A DNA stretch of 64,000 bases from the NCBI GenBank assembly GCA_902826775.1, contig CADEHE010000016.1, forward strand, positions 1-64,000, read 5' to 3'. The notes under the pieces were generated by a model. That model was given only the letters and a program-made list of their open reading frames with translations, had not been told where the DNA came from and did not search any database. Position numbers and translations under genes: made by a program. Below are positions 34,289 to 43,070 of the stretch, in pieces. Source of the DNA: an uncultured Pseudomonadota bacterium. GTDB lineage: Bacteria > Pseudomonadota > Gammaproteobacteria > Burkholderiales > JALYOK01. Numbering within the stretch: position 1 is the stretch's first letter; each line of letters starts with the position of its first letter.

Positions 34289-34749
34289 GCCACTACCGCC
34301 TCAACCTGTTCATCCAGCCGGAGCACGCCAAGCGCCTGGACGAGCTGGCCGCCAAGAAAGGCGTGTCCAAGTCGTCCATCGTCGCGGCGGCGCTCGCATC
34401 GTGGTTGTCGCCTGATGCCGCCGACCAGCGCGAGGCGGCCATCGCCAAGCGGCTTGATCGCCTGTCGCGGCAGGCGGAGCGCATGGAGCGCGACCAGAAC
34501 ATCGCCATCGAAACGCTGGCGCTGTTCATCCGCTACTACCTGACCGTGAGCACGCCCGTTCCCGAGGCGCACCAAGACGCGGCTCGCGCCCAGGGCAAAG
34601 CACGCTTCGAGCAGTTCGTGGAGCAGCTTGGGCGCCACCTGCTACGCGGACGCAGCCTGGTGCGCGACGTGGTGGAGGAACTGCACCCCGATCCGATGCG
34701 GATGGAGGACGCGGCGGCAGTCGCCCAAGCACAGGAGCGTGCGTCATGA
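34285..34749 (+). CDS. CopG-type ribbon-helix-helix protein
   Basis: A 154-residue protein. The N-terminal RHH fold is plain: YRLNLFIQPEHAKRLDELAA, KKGVSKSSIVAAALASWLSP. A helical region with IAKRLDRLSRQAERMERDQN and ETLALFIRYYLTVS follows. It lies between traG and trbB in all related elements and is often annotated as a conjugal transfer or regulatory protein. A role in transfer-gene autoregulation is inferred. Confidence 0.85.
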   Translation: MSHYRLNLFIQPEHAKRLDELAAKKGVSKSSIVAAALASWLSPDAADQREAAIAKRLDRLSRQAERMERDQNIAIETLALFIRYYLTVSTPVPEAHQDAARAQGKARFEQFVEQLGRHLLRGRSLVRDVVEELHPDPMRMEDAAAVAQAQERAS

Positions 34750-35783
34750 GCGCCGTTCCGCAATCCATGACCGCCACGTCGCTCGACCGGCGCATCCAGA
34801 TGTTGCGCACGGCGATGGGGCCGCTGATCGCCGCCGCGCTCGAAGACCCGGACGTGGTGGAAGTCATGCTGAATCCCGACCGCACCCTTTGGGTGGATCG
34901 GCTTTCATCGGGGCGTGCGCCGATGGGCGTGGAGCTGTCCGAAGCGGACGGCGAGCGAATCATCCGTCTTGTGGCGGCCCACGTCGGCGCGGAAGTGCAT
35001 CGCGGCCAGCCGCTGCTGTCGGCCGAGCTGCCCGAGACCGGCGAACGCTTCGAGGGCATCTTGCCGCCCGCCGCGCCGGGGCCAGCCTTCGCGCTGCGTA
35101 AGCGCGCCATCGGCGTGATCCCGCTGGAGCGGTACGTCATCGACGGGATGATGACCAGCGCGCAGGCGGGCTTTCTGGTACGGGCCGTGCGCGAGCGGCA
35201 GAACATCCTGATCGCCGGTGCCACCAGCAGCGGCAAGACGACCTTGGCCAATGCTCTCCTGGCCGAGATCGCCGCCACGGGCGACCGCGTTCTCGTGCTC
35301 GAAGACACGGTGGAACTGCAATGCGCGGCCCGCGACCACGTTCCGCTGCGCACGCGCGCAGGCGTGGTGTCCATGACCGAGCTGGTGCGTTCATCCATGC
35401 GCCTGCGACCTGATCGCGTCGTCGTCGGCGAGGTGCGCGGCGCCGAAGCACTGGATCTCATCAAGGTGTGGGGAACGGGCCACCCCGGCGGCATCGCCAC
35501 GATCCACGCCGGTTCCGCGCTCGGCGCGCTGCTGCGCTTGGAGCAACTGATTCTCGAAGTGGCCGTGAACCCGCCGCGTGCGCTGATCGCTGAGGCGGTC
35601 AACGTGGTGATCTACATCGCCGGGCGTGGGCGCAAGCGCCGCATCGAGAGCATCGCCCGCGTCGTCGGCTTCGACGGCGTGGGCTACCAACTGGCGGACG
35701 CGATGGATGCGCCATTTCCCGAGCTGCCATCGCAGTCCGACCTTTCTTCCCCGTCCCTCAACCACCCTGGAGAACTGCCATGA
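34746..35783 (+). CDS. trbB: TrbB, conjugation ATPase (VirB11-type)
   Basis: A 345-residue secretion ATPase. Walker A GATSSGKTT lies near 157-165. The Asp box VLVLEDTVELQC, His-box-like MRLRPDRVVVGEVRGAEALD and GTGHPGGIATIHAGSALG follow. It energises pilus assembly. It overlaps both neighbours by four bases. Confidence 0.95.
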   Translation: MSAVPQSMTATSLDRRIQMLRTAMGPLIAAALEDPDVVEVMLNPDRTLWVDRLSSGRAPMGVELSEADGERIIRLVAAHVGAEVHRGQPLLSAELPETGERFEGILPPAAPGPAFALRKRAIGVIPLERYVIDGMMTSAQAGFLVRAVRERQNILIAGATSSGKTTLANALLAEIAATGDRVLVLEDTVELQCAARDHVPLRTRAGVVSMTELVRSSMRLRPDRVVVGEVRGAEALDLIKVWGTGHPGGIATIHAGSALGALLRLEQLILEVAVNPPRALIAEAVNVVIYIAGRGRKRRIESIARVVGFDGVGYQLADAMDAPFPELPSQSDLSSPSLNHPGELP

Positions 35784-36172
35784 CGCAGATGCACGTTCCT
35801 GCTTTCCGTATTTTCGTAGATCCGCTTCCTCACCTGACCGGCTTGGCACGGCTGCGCAGCCTGGCACGCCCTGCGGGGCAAGGACTGCTGCTGGCCGCGC
35901 TGCTGCTGTTCATGGCCGGAACCGCGCAGGCCGCCGGTTCCTCGATGCCGTGGGAAGGCCCGCTGCAATCCATCCTCGAATCCATCCAGGGGCCGGTGGC
36001 GCGCATCGTCGCGGTCATCATCATCATCGCCACGGGCCTCGCGCTCGCCTTCGGCGACACGTCGGGCGGCTTTCGCAAGCTGATCCAGATCGTCTTCGGC
36101 CTGACCATCGCCTTCGCGGCTTCGAGCTTCTTCCTGTCGTTCTTCAGCTTCTCCGGCGGGGCCGTCGTATGA
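35780..36172 (+). CDS. trbC: TrbC, pilin precursor (VirB2-type)
   Basis: A 130-residue prepilin. The long leader has a hydrophobic stretch ending at GTAQAAGSSMPWEGPL, so cleavage after AQA is likely. Two membrane helices follow (VARIVAVIIIIATGLALAF and LIQIVFGLTIAFAASSFFLS). TraF (17957) would process it in RP4 fashion. Confidence 0.9.
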   Translation: MTQMHVPAFRIFVDPLPHLTGLARLRSLARPAGQGLLLAALLLFMAGTAQAAGSSMPWEGPLQSILESIQGPVARIVAVIIIIATGLALAFGDTSGGFRKLIQIVFGLTIAFAASSFFLSFFSFSGGAVV

Positions 36173-36441
36173 GTGCCCCGGATGCCTTTGCGGCCGGGTT
36201 TGAAGTGCCGCTGCATCGCTCGCTGACCGAGCCGATCCTGCTGGGCGGTGCGCCACGCACCGTGGCGATCGCCAACGGCACGCTCGCTGCCGCAGTGGGG
36301 CTGGGCCTGCAACTGTGGATTCCCGGTGTCGTGCTCTGGATCGTCGGCCACTCGCTGGCGGTATGGGGCGCGCGCGTCGATCCGCAGTTCATGACCGTGT
36401 TCGCGCGGCACATCAAGCACCGCCCGCTGCTGGACGTGTGA
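36169..36441 (+). CDS. trbD: TrbD, VirB3-type inner-membrane protein
   Basis: A 90-residue protein with the VirB3 layout: a short N terminus (FEVPLHRSLTEPILLGGAPR), a helical hairpin from about 31 to 67 and an Arg/His-rich end ARHIKHRPLLDV. It overlaps the trbC stop by four bases. Confidence 0.9.
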   Translation: MSAPDAFAAGFEVPLHRSLTEPILLGGAPRTVAIANGTLAAAVGLGLQLWIPGVVLWIVGHSLAVWGARVDPQFMTVFARHIKHRPLLDV

Positions 36442-36453
36442 GGGGACGCCGCC

Positions 36454-38907
36454 ATGCTGAACCTTGCCGAATACCGCCAGCGGCCCGCACTGCTCGCCGA
36501 CTGGCTACCGTGGGCCGGGTTGGTCGCGCCGGGCGTCATCTTGAACAAGGACGGTAGTTTCCAGCGCACGGCCCGGTTTCGCGGGCCTGACCTCGACAGT
36601 GCGACGCAAGGCGAGTTGATCGCCACGTCGGCGCGCTTGAACAACGCGCTGCGTCGCATGGGTTCGGGCTGGGCGCTGTTCATTGAGGCCGAGCGCCGAC
36701 CCGCTGCCGACTATCCGCACTCGGAGTTTCCCGAGCCGCTGTCGTGGCTCGTGGAGGAGGAGCGCCGAGCCACCTTCGAGGAATCGGGCAACGACTTCGA
36801 GAGCGGCTATCACCTGACGCTGGTGTACCTGCCGCCCGAGGAATCGCGTGCCCGCGCGGCGGGGATGCTGTACGAGAACCGGCCCACCGAAGGCGTGGAC
36901 TGGCGCGAGCGGCTGCAAGCCTTCGTCGCGGAGACGGATCGCGTCTTTGACCTGCTCGATGGCGTGATGCCGGAAATCGCTTGGCTCGATGACAGCCAGA
37001 CGCTGACCTACCTGCACGCCACCATATCGACGCAGCGCTACCGCGTCGGCGTGCCCGAAGTGCCGTTCCATATCGACGCGCTGCTGACCGACTCTGCGCT
37101 GGTCGGTGGTCTGGCGCCCATGCTGGGCGACCAGCACCTGCGCGTGGTATCGGTGCGGGGCTTCCCGACCTCGACCTGGCCTGGGATTCTGGACGACCTC
37201 AACCGCCTCGGCTTTGCCTACCGCTGGAGCACGCGCTTTCTCTGCCTGGACAAAGCCGAGGCGGAACGGGAGTTGGGACGCCTGCGCCGTCAGTGGTTCG
37301 CCAAGCGCAAGAACGTCATCGCGCTGCTGCGCGAAACGATCTTCCAGCAGGAAAGCCCGCTGGTGGATACCGACGCCAACAACAAGGCGGCCGACGCCGA
37401 CGCTGCCTTACAGGAGTTGGGCAGCGACCAAGTTGCCTTCGGCTACCTGACGGCGACCGTCACCGTCATGGACGAGGACGCCGCCGTGGCCGACGAGAAG
37501 CTGCGCATGGTGGAGCGTGTCATTCAAGGACGCGGCTTCACCACCATCCCGGAAACGCTCAACGCCGTGGATGCGTGGCTGTCGTCCATCCCGGGCAATG
37601 CCTACGCCAACGTGCGTCAGCCCATCGTCTCGACGCTGAACCTGGCGCACATGATGCCCCTGTCGGCGGTATGGGCCGGGCCGGAGAAGAACGACCACCT
37701 CGACGGCCCGCCGCTGATCGTCACGCGCACCGATGGCGCCACGCCGTTCCGGCTGGTGACGCATATCGGCGACGTGGGCCACACGCTGGTCGCGGGGCCG
37801 ACCGGCATGGGCAAGTCGGTTTTGCTCGCCACGCTGGCAATGCAGTTCCGCCGCTATCGCGGCTCGCGCATCTTCGCGTTCGACATGGGCCGCTCGATGC
37901 GCGCCACGGTTCTCGGGTTGGGCGGCGAACACTACGACCTCGGGATGGATGGCGAAATCGCCTTCCAGCCCTTGGCACGCATCGACTGCGAGGGCTACCG
38001 CACCTGGGCGGCCGAATGGACCGAAGGCCGCTTGCTGCACGAGGGCGTGGCGGTCGGCCCCGACGAGAAGGCGGCTATCTGGTCGGCGTTGGGAAGCCTC
38101 GCCGGTGCACCGTTGGAGCAGCGAACGATGACGGGGCTTTCCGTGCTGCTGCAATCGAACACGCTGCGGCAGGCTCTGTCGCCCTATGTGCTCGGCGGTG
38201 CCCACGGCAAGCTGCTGGACGCCGACCATGACCGGCTCGGCATGGCCGATGTGCAGTGCTTCGAGATGGAGGAGCTGATGCACAGCAAGGCCGCCGTCAT
38301 GGCCGTGCTGCATTACCTCTTTGCGCGCTTCGATGAACGCTTCGACGGTGCGCCCACGCTGCTGATCCTCGATGAAGCGTGGCTGTTCTTGGATGACCCG
38401 GTGTTTGCCGCGCGTATCCGGCAATGGCTCAAGACGCTCAGGAAAAAGAACGTCAGCGTCATCTTCTCCACGCAGAGCCTCGCCGACATCAAGGATTCGA
38501 GCATCGCGCCCGCGATCATCGAGAGCTGCGCGAGCCGCATTTTCCTCGCCAACCCGCAGGCCACCGAGCCGCAGATTCGCACGATCTACGAGGGCTTCGG
38601 CCTCAACAGGCGGCAGATCGAAATCGTCGCCACCGCGCAGCCCAAGCGCGACTACTACTACCAATCCCGCCTCGGCAACCGCCTGTTCGACCTCGACCTG
38701 GGACCGGCGACGCTGGCGTTCGCGGGTGCTTCCACGCCGCAAGACCAGCGCGACATGGATCGCGTGCTGCTGGACGCCGGCGTGCCCGGCTTCGCGGGCG
38801 CCTGGCTGCGCCATCGCGGCCTCGATTGGGCGGCCGAGCTGCTGCCCTCGTTCCCCGGCCTTGCGCCGGGTTCCCTCGCTGACCAACCCCTGGAGAACCT
38901 GCCATGA
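36454..38907 (+). CDS. trbE: TrbE, VirB4-type transfer ATPase
   Basis: An 817-residue conjugation ATPase. The N-terminal CagE/TrbE region contains ILNKDGSFQRTARFRGPDLD. The C-terminal motor has Walker A GPTGMGKSVL near 449-456 and Walker B LLILDEAWLFLDD near 636-648. It powers channel assembly and substrate transfer. It overlaps trbJ by four bases. Confidence 0.95.
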   Translation: MLNLAEYRQRPALLADWLPWAGLVAPGVILNKDGSFQRTARFRGPDLDSATQGELIATSARLNNALRRMGSGWALFIEAERRPAADYPHSEFPEPLSWLVEEERRATFEESGNDFESGYHLTLVYLPPEESRARAAGMLYENRPTEGVDWRERLQAFVAETDRVFDLLDGVMPEIAWLDDSQTLTYLHATISTQRYRVGVPEVPFHIDALLTDSALVGGLAPMLGDQHLRVVSVRGFPTSTWPGILDDLNRLGFAYRWSTRFLCLDKAEAERELGRLRRQWFAKRKNVIALLRETIFQQESPLVDTDANNKAADADAALQELGSDQVAFGYLTATVTVMDEDAAVADEKLRMVERVIQGRGFTTIPETLNAVDAWLSSIPGNAYANVRQPIVSTLNLAHMMPLSAVWAGPEKNDHLDGPPLIVTRTDGATPFRLVTHIGDVGHTLVAGPTGMGKSVLLATLAMQFRRYRGSRIFAFDMGRSMRATVLGLGGEHYDLGMDGEIAFQPLARIDCEGYRTWAAEWTEGRLLHEGVAVGPDEKAAIWSALGSLAGAPLEQRTMTGLSVLLQSNTLRQALSPYVLGGAHGKLLDADHDRLGMADVQCFEMEELMHSKAAVMAVLHYLFARFDERFDGAPTLLILDEAWLFLDDPVFAARIRQWLKTLRKKNVSVIFSTQSLADIKDSSIAPAIIESCASRIFLANPQATEPQIRTIYEGFGLNRRQIEIVATAQPKRDYYYQSRLGNRLFDLDLGPATLAFAGASTPQDQRDMDRVLLDAGVPGFAGAWLRHRGLDWAAELLPSFPGLAPGSLADQPLENLP

Positions 38908-39629
38908 AGAAGCGTCTTATCGCCGCCGCCATCGCGGCCATGCTTTGCACCGCCACCGCCCATGCGCAATGGGTCGTGGTCGATCCCACCAACCTCGTGC
39001 AGAACACGCTGACCGCGATCCGCACGCTGGAGCAGATCAACAACCAGATCCAGCAGCTCCAGAACGAAGCGCAGATGCTGATGAACCAGGCGCGCAACCT
39101 CGCCAGCCTGCCGTCCAGCGTGGTGAACCAGTTGCGCGCCAATCTGGCGACGACCGAACGACTGATCGCCCAGGCCCGCGGCTTGGCCTACGACGTGACG
39201 AACCTCGATCGGGAGTTCGCGCGCCTGTATCCCGAGCAGTACGCCGCCACGATCAGCGGCGACCAGATGTACCGCGACGCGCAGGAGCGTTGGCGGAACA
39301 CGCTCAACGGCTTGCAGACCACCATGCAGATGCAGGCGCAGGTATCGCAGAACCTGGGCGAAGACGAAAGCGTGCTGGCCGACCTCGTGGGCAAGAGCCA
39401 GTCGGCCGAAGGCGCCCTGCAAGCGATGCAGGCCATGAACCAGTTGCTGGCCTTGCAGACCAAGCAGTCGATCCAGTCGCAACGGCTCCAGATCACGCAA
39501 GACCGGGCGACTGCGCTGGAGCTGGCGCGGCAGGCGGCGGCCACGGAACGCGCCCGCGAGGTGCGGCGGCGTTTCCTGGGTGACGGCACGCCGTACACGC
39601 CGCAGTCCGTGAACTTCTACGGCAACTGA
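38904..39629 (+). CDS. trbJ: TrbJ, VirB5-type conjugation protein
   Basis: A 241-residue periplasmic protein with a signal peptide (MKKRLIAAAIAAMLCTATAH, cleavage near AHAQ). The typical VVDPTNLVQNTLTAIRTLEQ and coiled-coil INNQIQQLQNEAQMLMNQAR follow. It is a minor pilus/adhesin component. Confidence 0.93.
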   Translation: MKKRLIAAAIAAMLCTATAHAQWVVVDPTNLVQNTLTAIRTLEQINNQIQQLQNEAQMLMNQARNLASLPSSVVNQLRANLATTERLIAQARGLAYDVTNLDREFARLYPEQYAATISGDQMYRDAQERWRNTLNGLQTTMQMQAQVSQNLGEDESVLADLVGKSQSAEGALQAMQAMNQLLALQTKQSIQSQRLQITQDRATALELARQAAATERAREVRRRFLGDGTPYTPQSVNFYGN

Positions 39630-39641
39630 CGGGAGGCCGCC

Positions 39642-39974
39642 ATGCGATGCGTCCTCGCCCTGTCGGTTTCGCTGCTTGTGGCGCTGCTGGCCGCTTGTAG
39701 CGAGCAGCCGGCCGACAACCTTGCCGATGCCTTGGCCGTCGATCCCGTGCGGCTCAAGGCATTGCGCGCGCAATGCGCAGCCGACCGGCAGGCCACGGGC
39801 GAGGACGCCTGCCGCGCCGCCGCCGAAGCCTTCCGGCGGCGCTTCTTCTCCGGCGAGGCCGGGCCGGATGAATACCAGACGCTGGCCGACCTACCGCCGA
39901 TCTCGCCGAGCTTCGATGAACCGGCCGATGGCGTAGCGCCGGCACCGCCGACCGAACCGGAGGGCACGCCATGA
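39642..39974 (+). CDS. trbK: TrbK-like entry-exclusion lipoprotein
   Basis: A 110-residue lipoprotein with lipobox LVALLAACSEQ. The core DPVRLKALRAQCAADRQATG, then EDACRAAAEAFRRRFF, matches the EexN protein at 31770 position by position (P-x-R-L-K-x-L-R-x-Q-C-x2-D-R). In RP4, trbK gives entry exclusion and sits between trbJ and trbL as here. Confidence 0.82.
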   Translation: MRCVLALSVSLLVALLAACSEQPADNLADALAVDPVRLKALRAQCAADRQATGEDACRAAAEAFRRRFFSGEAGPDEYQTLADLPPISPSFDEPADGVAPAPPTEPEGTP

Positions 39975-41353
39975 ATGACGTGACCATCATCGACCAGTTC
40001 CTCAACACCTTCTCCGCCTACATCGACTCGGGTTTCGGGCTGCTGCGGGGCGAAGTGGCGTTCCTCACGGCCACGCTGATCGTCATCGACATGACGATCG
40101 CCGGCCTGTATTGGGCCATGAGCCACGCCACCGGCCAGGGCGAGGACGTGATCGCCAAGCTGCTGCGCAAGGTGCTCTACGTCGGTGCCTTCGCCTACAT
40201 CATCAACAACTTCAACTGGCTGGCCAGCATCGTGTTCCGCTCGTTTGCGGGATTGGGCATCACCGCCACCGGCTCGGCCATCACGATGGAGAACTTCTTG
40301 CAGCCGGGCCGGCTGGCGAAAACTGGCCTTGACGCGGGCGGGCCGATCTTCCTTCAGCTCGACGACATGATGGGATTTCCCGAGGTGTTCTTGAACCTCG
40401 ATGCCATCTTGGTTCTGTTCCTCGCCTGGCTGGTTGTGGTGCTCTGCTTCTTCGTGTTGGCGATCCAGCTTTTCATCACGCTGATCGAGTTCAAGCTGAC
40501 CACGCTTGCGGGCTTTGTGCTTGTGCCGTTCGCGCTCTGGAACAAGACCTCGTTCCTGGCCGAAAAGGTCTTGGGCAACGTGGTGGCGTCCGGCGTCAAG
40601 GTGCTGGTGTTGGCCGTGATCGTCGGTATCGGCTCGGGCCTGTTCACTCAATTCCAAGTCCATCCCAATGAGCCGTCCCTCGACCATGCGCTGGTCATCA
40701 TGCTGGCCTCGCTCACTTTGCTGGCGCTGGGGATCTTCGGCCCCGGCATCGCTGCGGGCCTTGTGTCCGGTGCGCCGCAGCTCGGCGCGGGCGCGATGGC
40801 GGGTGCGGCCATCGGAGCGGCCGGAACGGCGGTGGCCGTTGGTGCCGCCGCGACTGGCGTGGGCGGTGCGGTAGCGGCTGGCACCCGCATGGCCCCGGCT
40901 GCCGCCAAGCTGGCCGGCAGCGGTGCGCGCGCCGCCACGTCGGCGGCCAGTAGCGCGAAATCTGCGTTCCAGGCCGGTTCCGCCGCTGCTGGCGGTGGCG
41001 CAAAAGGCGCAATGGCTGGCCTGGGCAATGTCGCCAAGACCGGCGCGCAGGCAGCCGGACGAGGCGCTGCATCCCGTGCCTCCGCTGTCGGGCAGCGCAT
41101 GGCCGCTCCGTTCCGTGATGGCTGGAATGGCGCTGCGGCCGACAGTGGCGCGGGTGCGGCATCCGGTCAGGGTGCCGGCGAGGCCACGCCCAGCGCCAGC
41201 AGCGCTCAGACGCAGGAACAACCTGCCTGGGCGAAACGACTGCATCGCCGCCAGCAGCTCACTCATGCCGCGACCACCACCGCCCACGCGCTGCGCGGTG
41301 GCGACGGCGGCGGCTCCGGCCAAGGGCCGAGCCTGCGCGATTCCGATTCATAA
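39971..41353 (+). CDS. trbL: TrbL, VirB6-type polytopic channel protein
   Basis: A 460-residue inner-membrane protein with about six helices between 28 and 265 (for example LVVVLCFFVLAIQLFITLIE and LVIMLASLTLLALGIFGPGI). A long Ala/Gly-rich tail with little structure follows. It forms the inner-membrane part of the transfer channel. It overlaps trbK by four bases. Confidence 0.93.
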   Translation: MNDVTIIDQFLNTFSAYIDSGFGLLRGEVAFLTATLIVIDMTIAGLYWAMSHATGQGEDVIAKLLRKVLYVGAFAYIINNFNWLASIVFRSFAGLGITATGSAITMENFLQPGRLAKTGLDAGGPIFLQLDDMMGFPEVFLNLDAILVLFLAWLVVVLCFFVLAIQLFITLIEFKLTTLAGFVLVPFALWNKTSFLAEKVLGNVVASGVKVLVLAVIVGIGSGLFTQFQVHPNEPSLDHALVIMLASLTLLALGIFGPGIAAGLVSGAPQLGAGAMAGAAIGAAGTAVAVGAAATGVGGAVAAGTRMAPAAAKLAGSGARAATSAASSAKSAFQAGSAAAGGGAKGAMAGLGNVAKTGAQAAGRGAASRASAVGQRMAAPFRDGWNGAAADSGAGAASGQGAGEATPSASSAQTQEQPAWAKRLHRRQQLTHAATTTAHALRGGDGGGSGQGPSLRDSDS

Positions 41354-41365
41354 GGAGAACTGACC

Positions 41366-42070
41366 ATGCGATTCAAGAAACCGCAGGTGCGCTACGCCGA
41401 CACGCCGCAGCCTGCCACGCCGTACCAAGCTGCCGGCCAGGTGTGGGACGACCGTATCGGCTCGCCGCGCGTGCAGGCGAAGAACTGGCGGCTGATGGCC
41501 TTCGGTTGCCTGACGCTCGCACTGTTGATGGCGGGTGGCTTGGTGTGGCGCTCGGCGCAGTCCATCGTGACGCCCTACGTGGTGGAGGTGGACAACGCGG
41601 GCCAGGTGCGCGCCGTGGGCGAAGCTGCCACGCCGTACCGGCCCAATGACGCGCAGACGGCGCATCACATCGCGCGCTTCGTGACGCTGGTGCGCTCGCT
41701 GTCCATCGACCCCATCGTCGTCCGCCAGAACTGGCTCGACGCCTACGACTACACGACCGACAAGGGCGCGGCCGTGCTCAACGACTACGCGCGGATCAAT
41801 GACCCGTTCGCGCGCATCGGCAAGGAATCCGTAACGGTGCAGATCACCAGCGTGACCCGTGCCAGCGACACGTCTTTCAACGTGCGCTGGACGGAGCGGC
41901 GCTACGTCAACGGCGCCGCCGCAGGGACTGAACGCTGGAACGCCGTGATTTCCATCGTGCAGCAGACGCCGCGCACCGAGGAACGCCTGCGCAAGAACCC
42001 GCTTGGCATCTACGTCAACGGCCTGTCGTGGAGCCGCGAACTGGATTCTTCCGAAGGAGCAAAACCATGA
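41366..42070 (+). CDS. trbF: TrbF, VirB8-type conjugation protein
   Basis: A 234-residue bitopic protein with one helix near 37-57 (LMAFGCLTLALLMAGGLVWR) and a periplasmic VirB8 fold (SITRASDTSFNVRWTER-type strand, here TSVTRASDTSFNVRWTERRY). It links inner-membrane and outer-membrane parts of the mating channel. AAGGAGAA at 41352-41359 precedes it. Confidence 0.93.
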   Translation: MRFKKPQVRYADTPQPATPYQAAGQVWDDRIGSPRVQAKNWRLMAFGCLTLALLMAGGLVWRSAQSIVTPYVVEVDNAGQVRAVGEAATPYRPNDAQTAHHIARFVTLVRSLSIDPIVVRQNWLDAYDYTTDKGAAVLNDYARINDPFARIGKESVTVQITSVTRASDTSFNVRWTERRYVNGAAAGTERWNAVISIVQQTPRTEERLRKNPLGIYVNGLSWSRELDSSEGAKP

Positions 42071-43068
42071 ACCTGTCTTTCCGCTTTTACGCTTTGCCGT
42101 TGATGCTTGCTGCCCTGGCGGGCTGCGCCACGCAGGGCAAGCCGCCGCCGACCATCTCGCTCGATGAGCCGGTGCAGGCCCAGCCGCTGCCGGAGCCGCC
42201 CGCGCCGGTGGAAGTGGTGGCCGTGCCCGAGGTGCTGCCGATGCCCGCGCAGTTGAAGCCGTTGCCCGAAGCCGAGGACGCCAAGCCTGTGCCGGAGCCA
42301 GCAGACGAGAAGGTGCGCGTTTCGCGTGCCAATGCCGAGGCCCGCGTCGCGCCCACGCGCGAGGGCTACGTCAATGCGATTCAGGTGTGGCCCTTCACCG
42401 ATGGCGCGCTCTATCAGGTCTATGCGGCCGTGGGCCGCGTGACCGTGGTTTCGCTCCAGCCGGGCGAGGAACTGGTGACGGTGGCCGCCGGCGATACCGT
42501 GCGCTGGATCGTGGGCGACACGTCCAACGGCAGCGGCGCCGACTTGCGCGTGAACGTGCTGTTCAAGCCCATCCGCTCGGGCCTCAAGACCAATCTCGTC
42601 ATCACCACCAGCCGCAGGACGTACCTGCTCGAGCTGTCCTCGACGGAAAAGACGTGGATGGCGTCGGTGTCCTGGGAGTACCCACGCGACCGGATGCTGG
42701 CTTTGCAGCGCCAGGCGCAGGCGGCCAGCGCCGCCGCGCCGGTGGATTCCGGCTTGTCGCTGGAGAACCTGCGTTTTCGCTATGCGATCAGCGGCAGCAA
42801 TCCGCCGTGGAAGCCGCTGCGCGCCTTCGATGACGGCCAGAAGGTCTATATCCAGTTCCCACCCGGTATCGCTCAGGGTGAATTGCCGCCCTTGTTTGTG
42901 ATCGGGCCGGAAGGCGACGGGCAACTGGTGAACTACCGCTTCCGCTCGCCGTACTACATCGTGGATCGCCTGTTCGGCGCGGCCGAACTGCGCCTGGGCG
43001 GGGACAAGGGCGACGTGGTGCGGATCGAGCGCACGGATGGCGTCGTCGGCAGGGTTGGGAGGAACTGA
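42067..43068 (+). CDS. trbG: TrbG, VirB9-type conjugation lipoprotein
   Basis: A 333-residue protein with signal peptide and lipobox LMLAALAGCATQG. A Pro-rich linker (about 30-85) precedes the CagX/VirB9 domain, which includes VYAAVGRVTVVSLQPGEELV and NLRFRYAISGSNPPWKPLRA. It forms the outer-membrane ring with TrbI. ATG 42067 overlaps the trbF stop. Confidence 0.93.
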   Translation: MNLSFRFYALPLMLAALAGCATQGKPPPTISLDEPVQAQPLPEPPAPVEVVAVPEVLPMPAQLKPLPEAEDAKPVPEPADEKVRVSRANAEARVAPTREGYVNAIQVWPFTDGALYQVYAAVGRVTVVSLQPGEELVTVAAGDTVRWIVGDTSNGSGADLRVNVLFKPIRSGLKTNLVITTSRRTYLLELSSTEKTWMASVSWEYPRDRMLALQRQAQAASAAAPVDSGLSLENLRFRYAISGSNPPWKPLRAFDDGQKVYIQFPPGIAQGELPPLFVIGPEGDGQLVNYRFRSPYYIVDRLFGAAELRLGGDKGDVVRIERTDGVVGRVGRN

Positions 43069-43070
43069 CC

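Noticed and set aside
39617..41323. 568-codon minus frame opposite trbK and trbL
   Set aside because: Shadow of the Ala-rich trbL gene; no recognisable domain.
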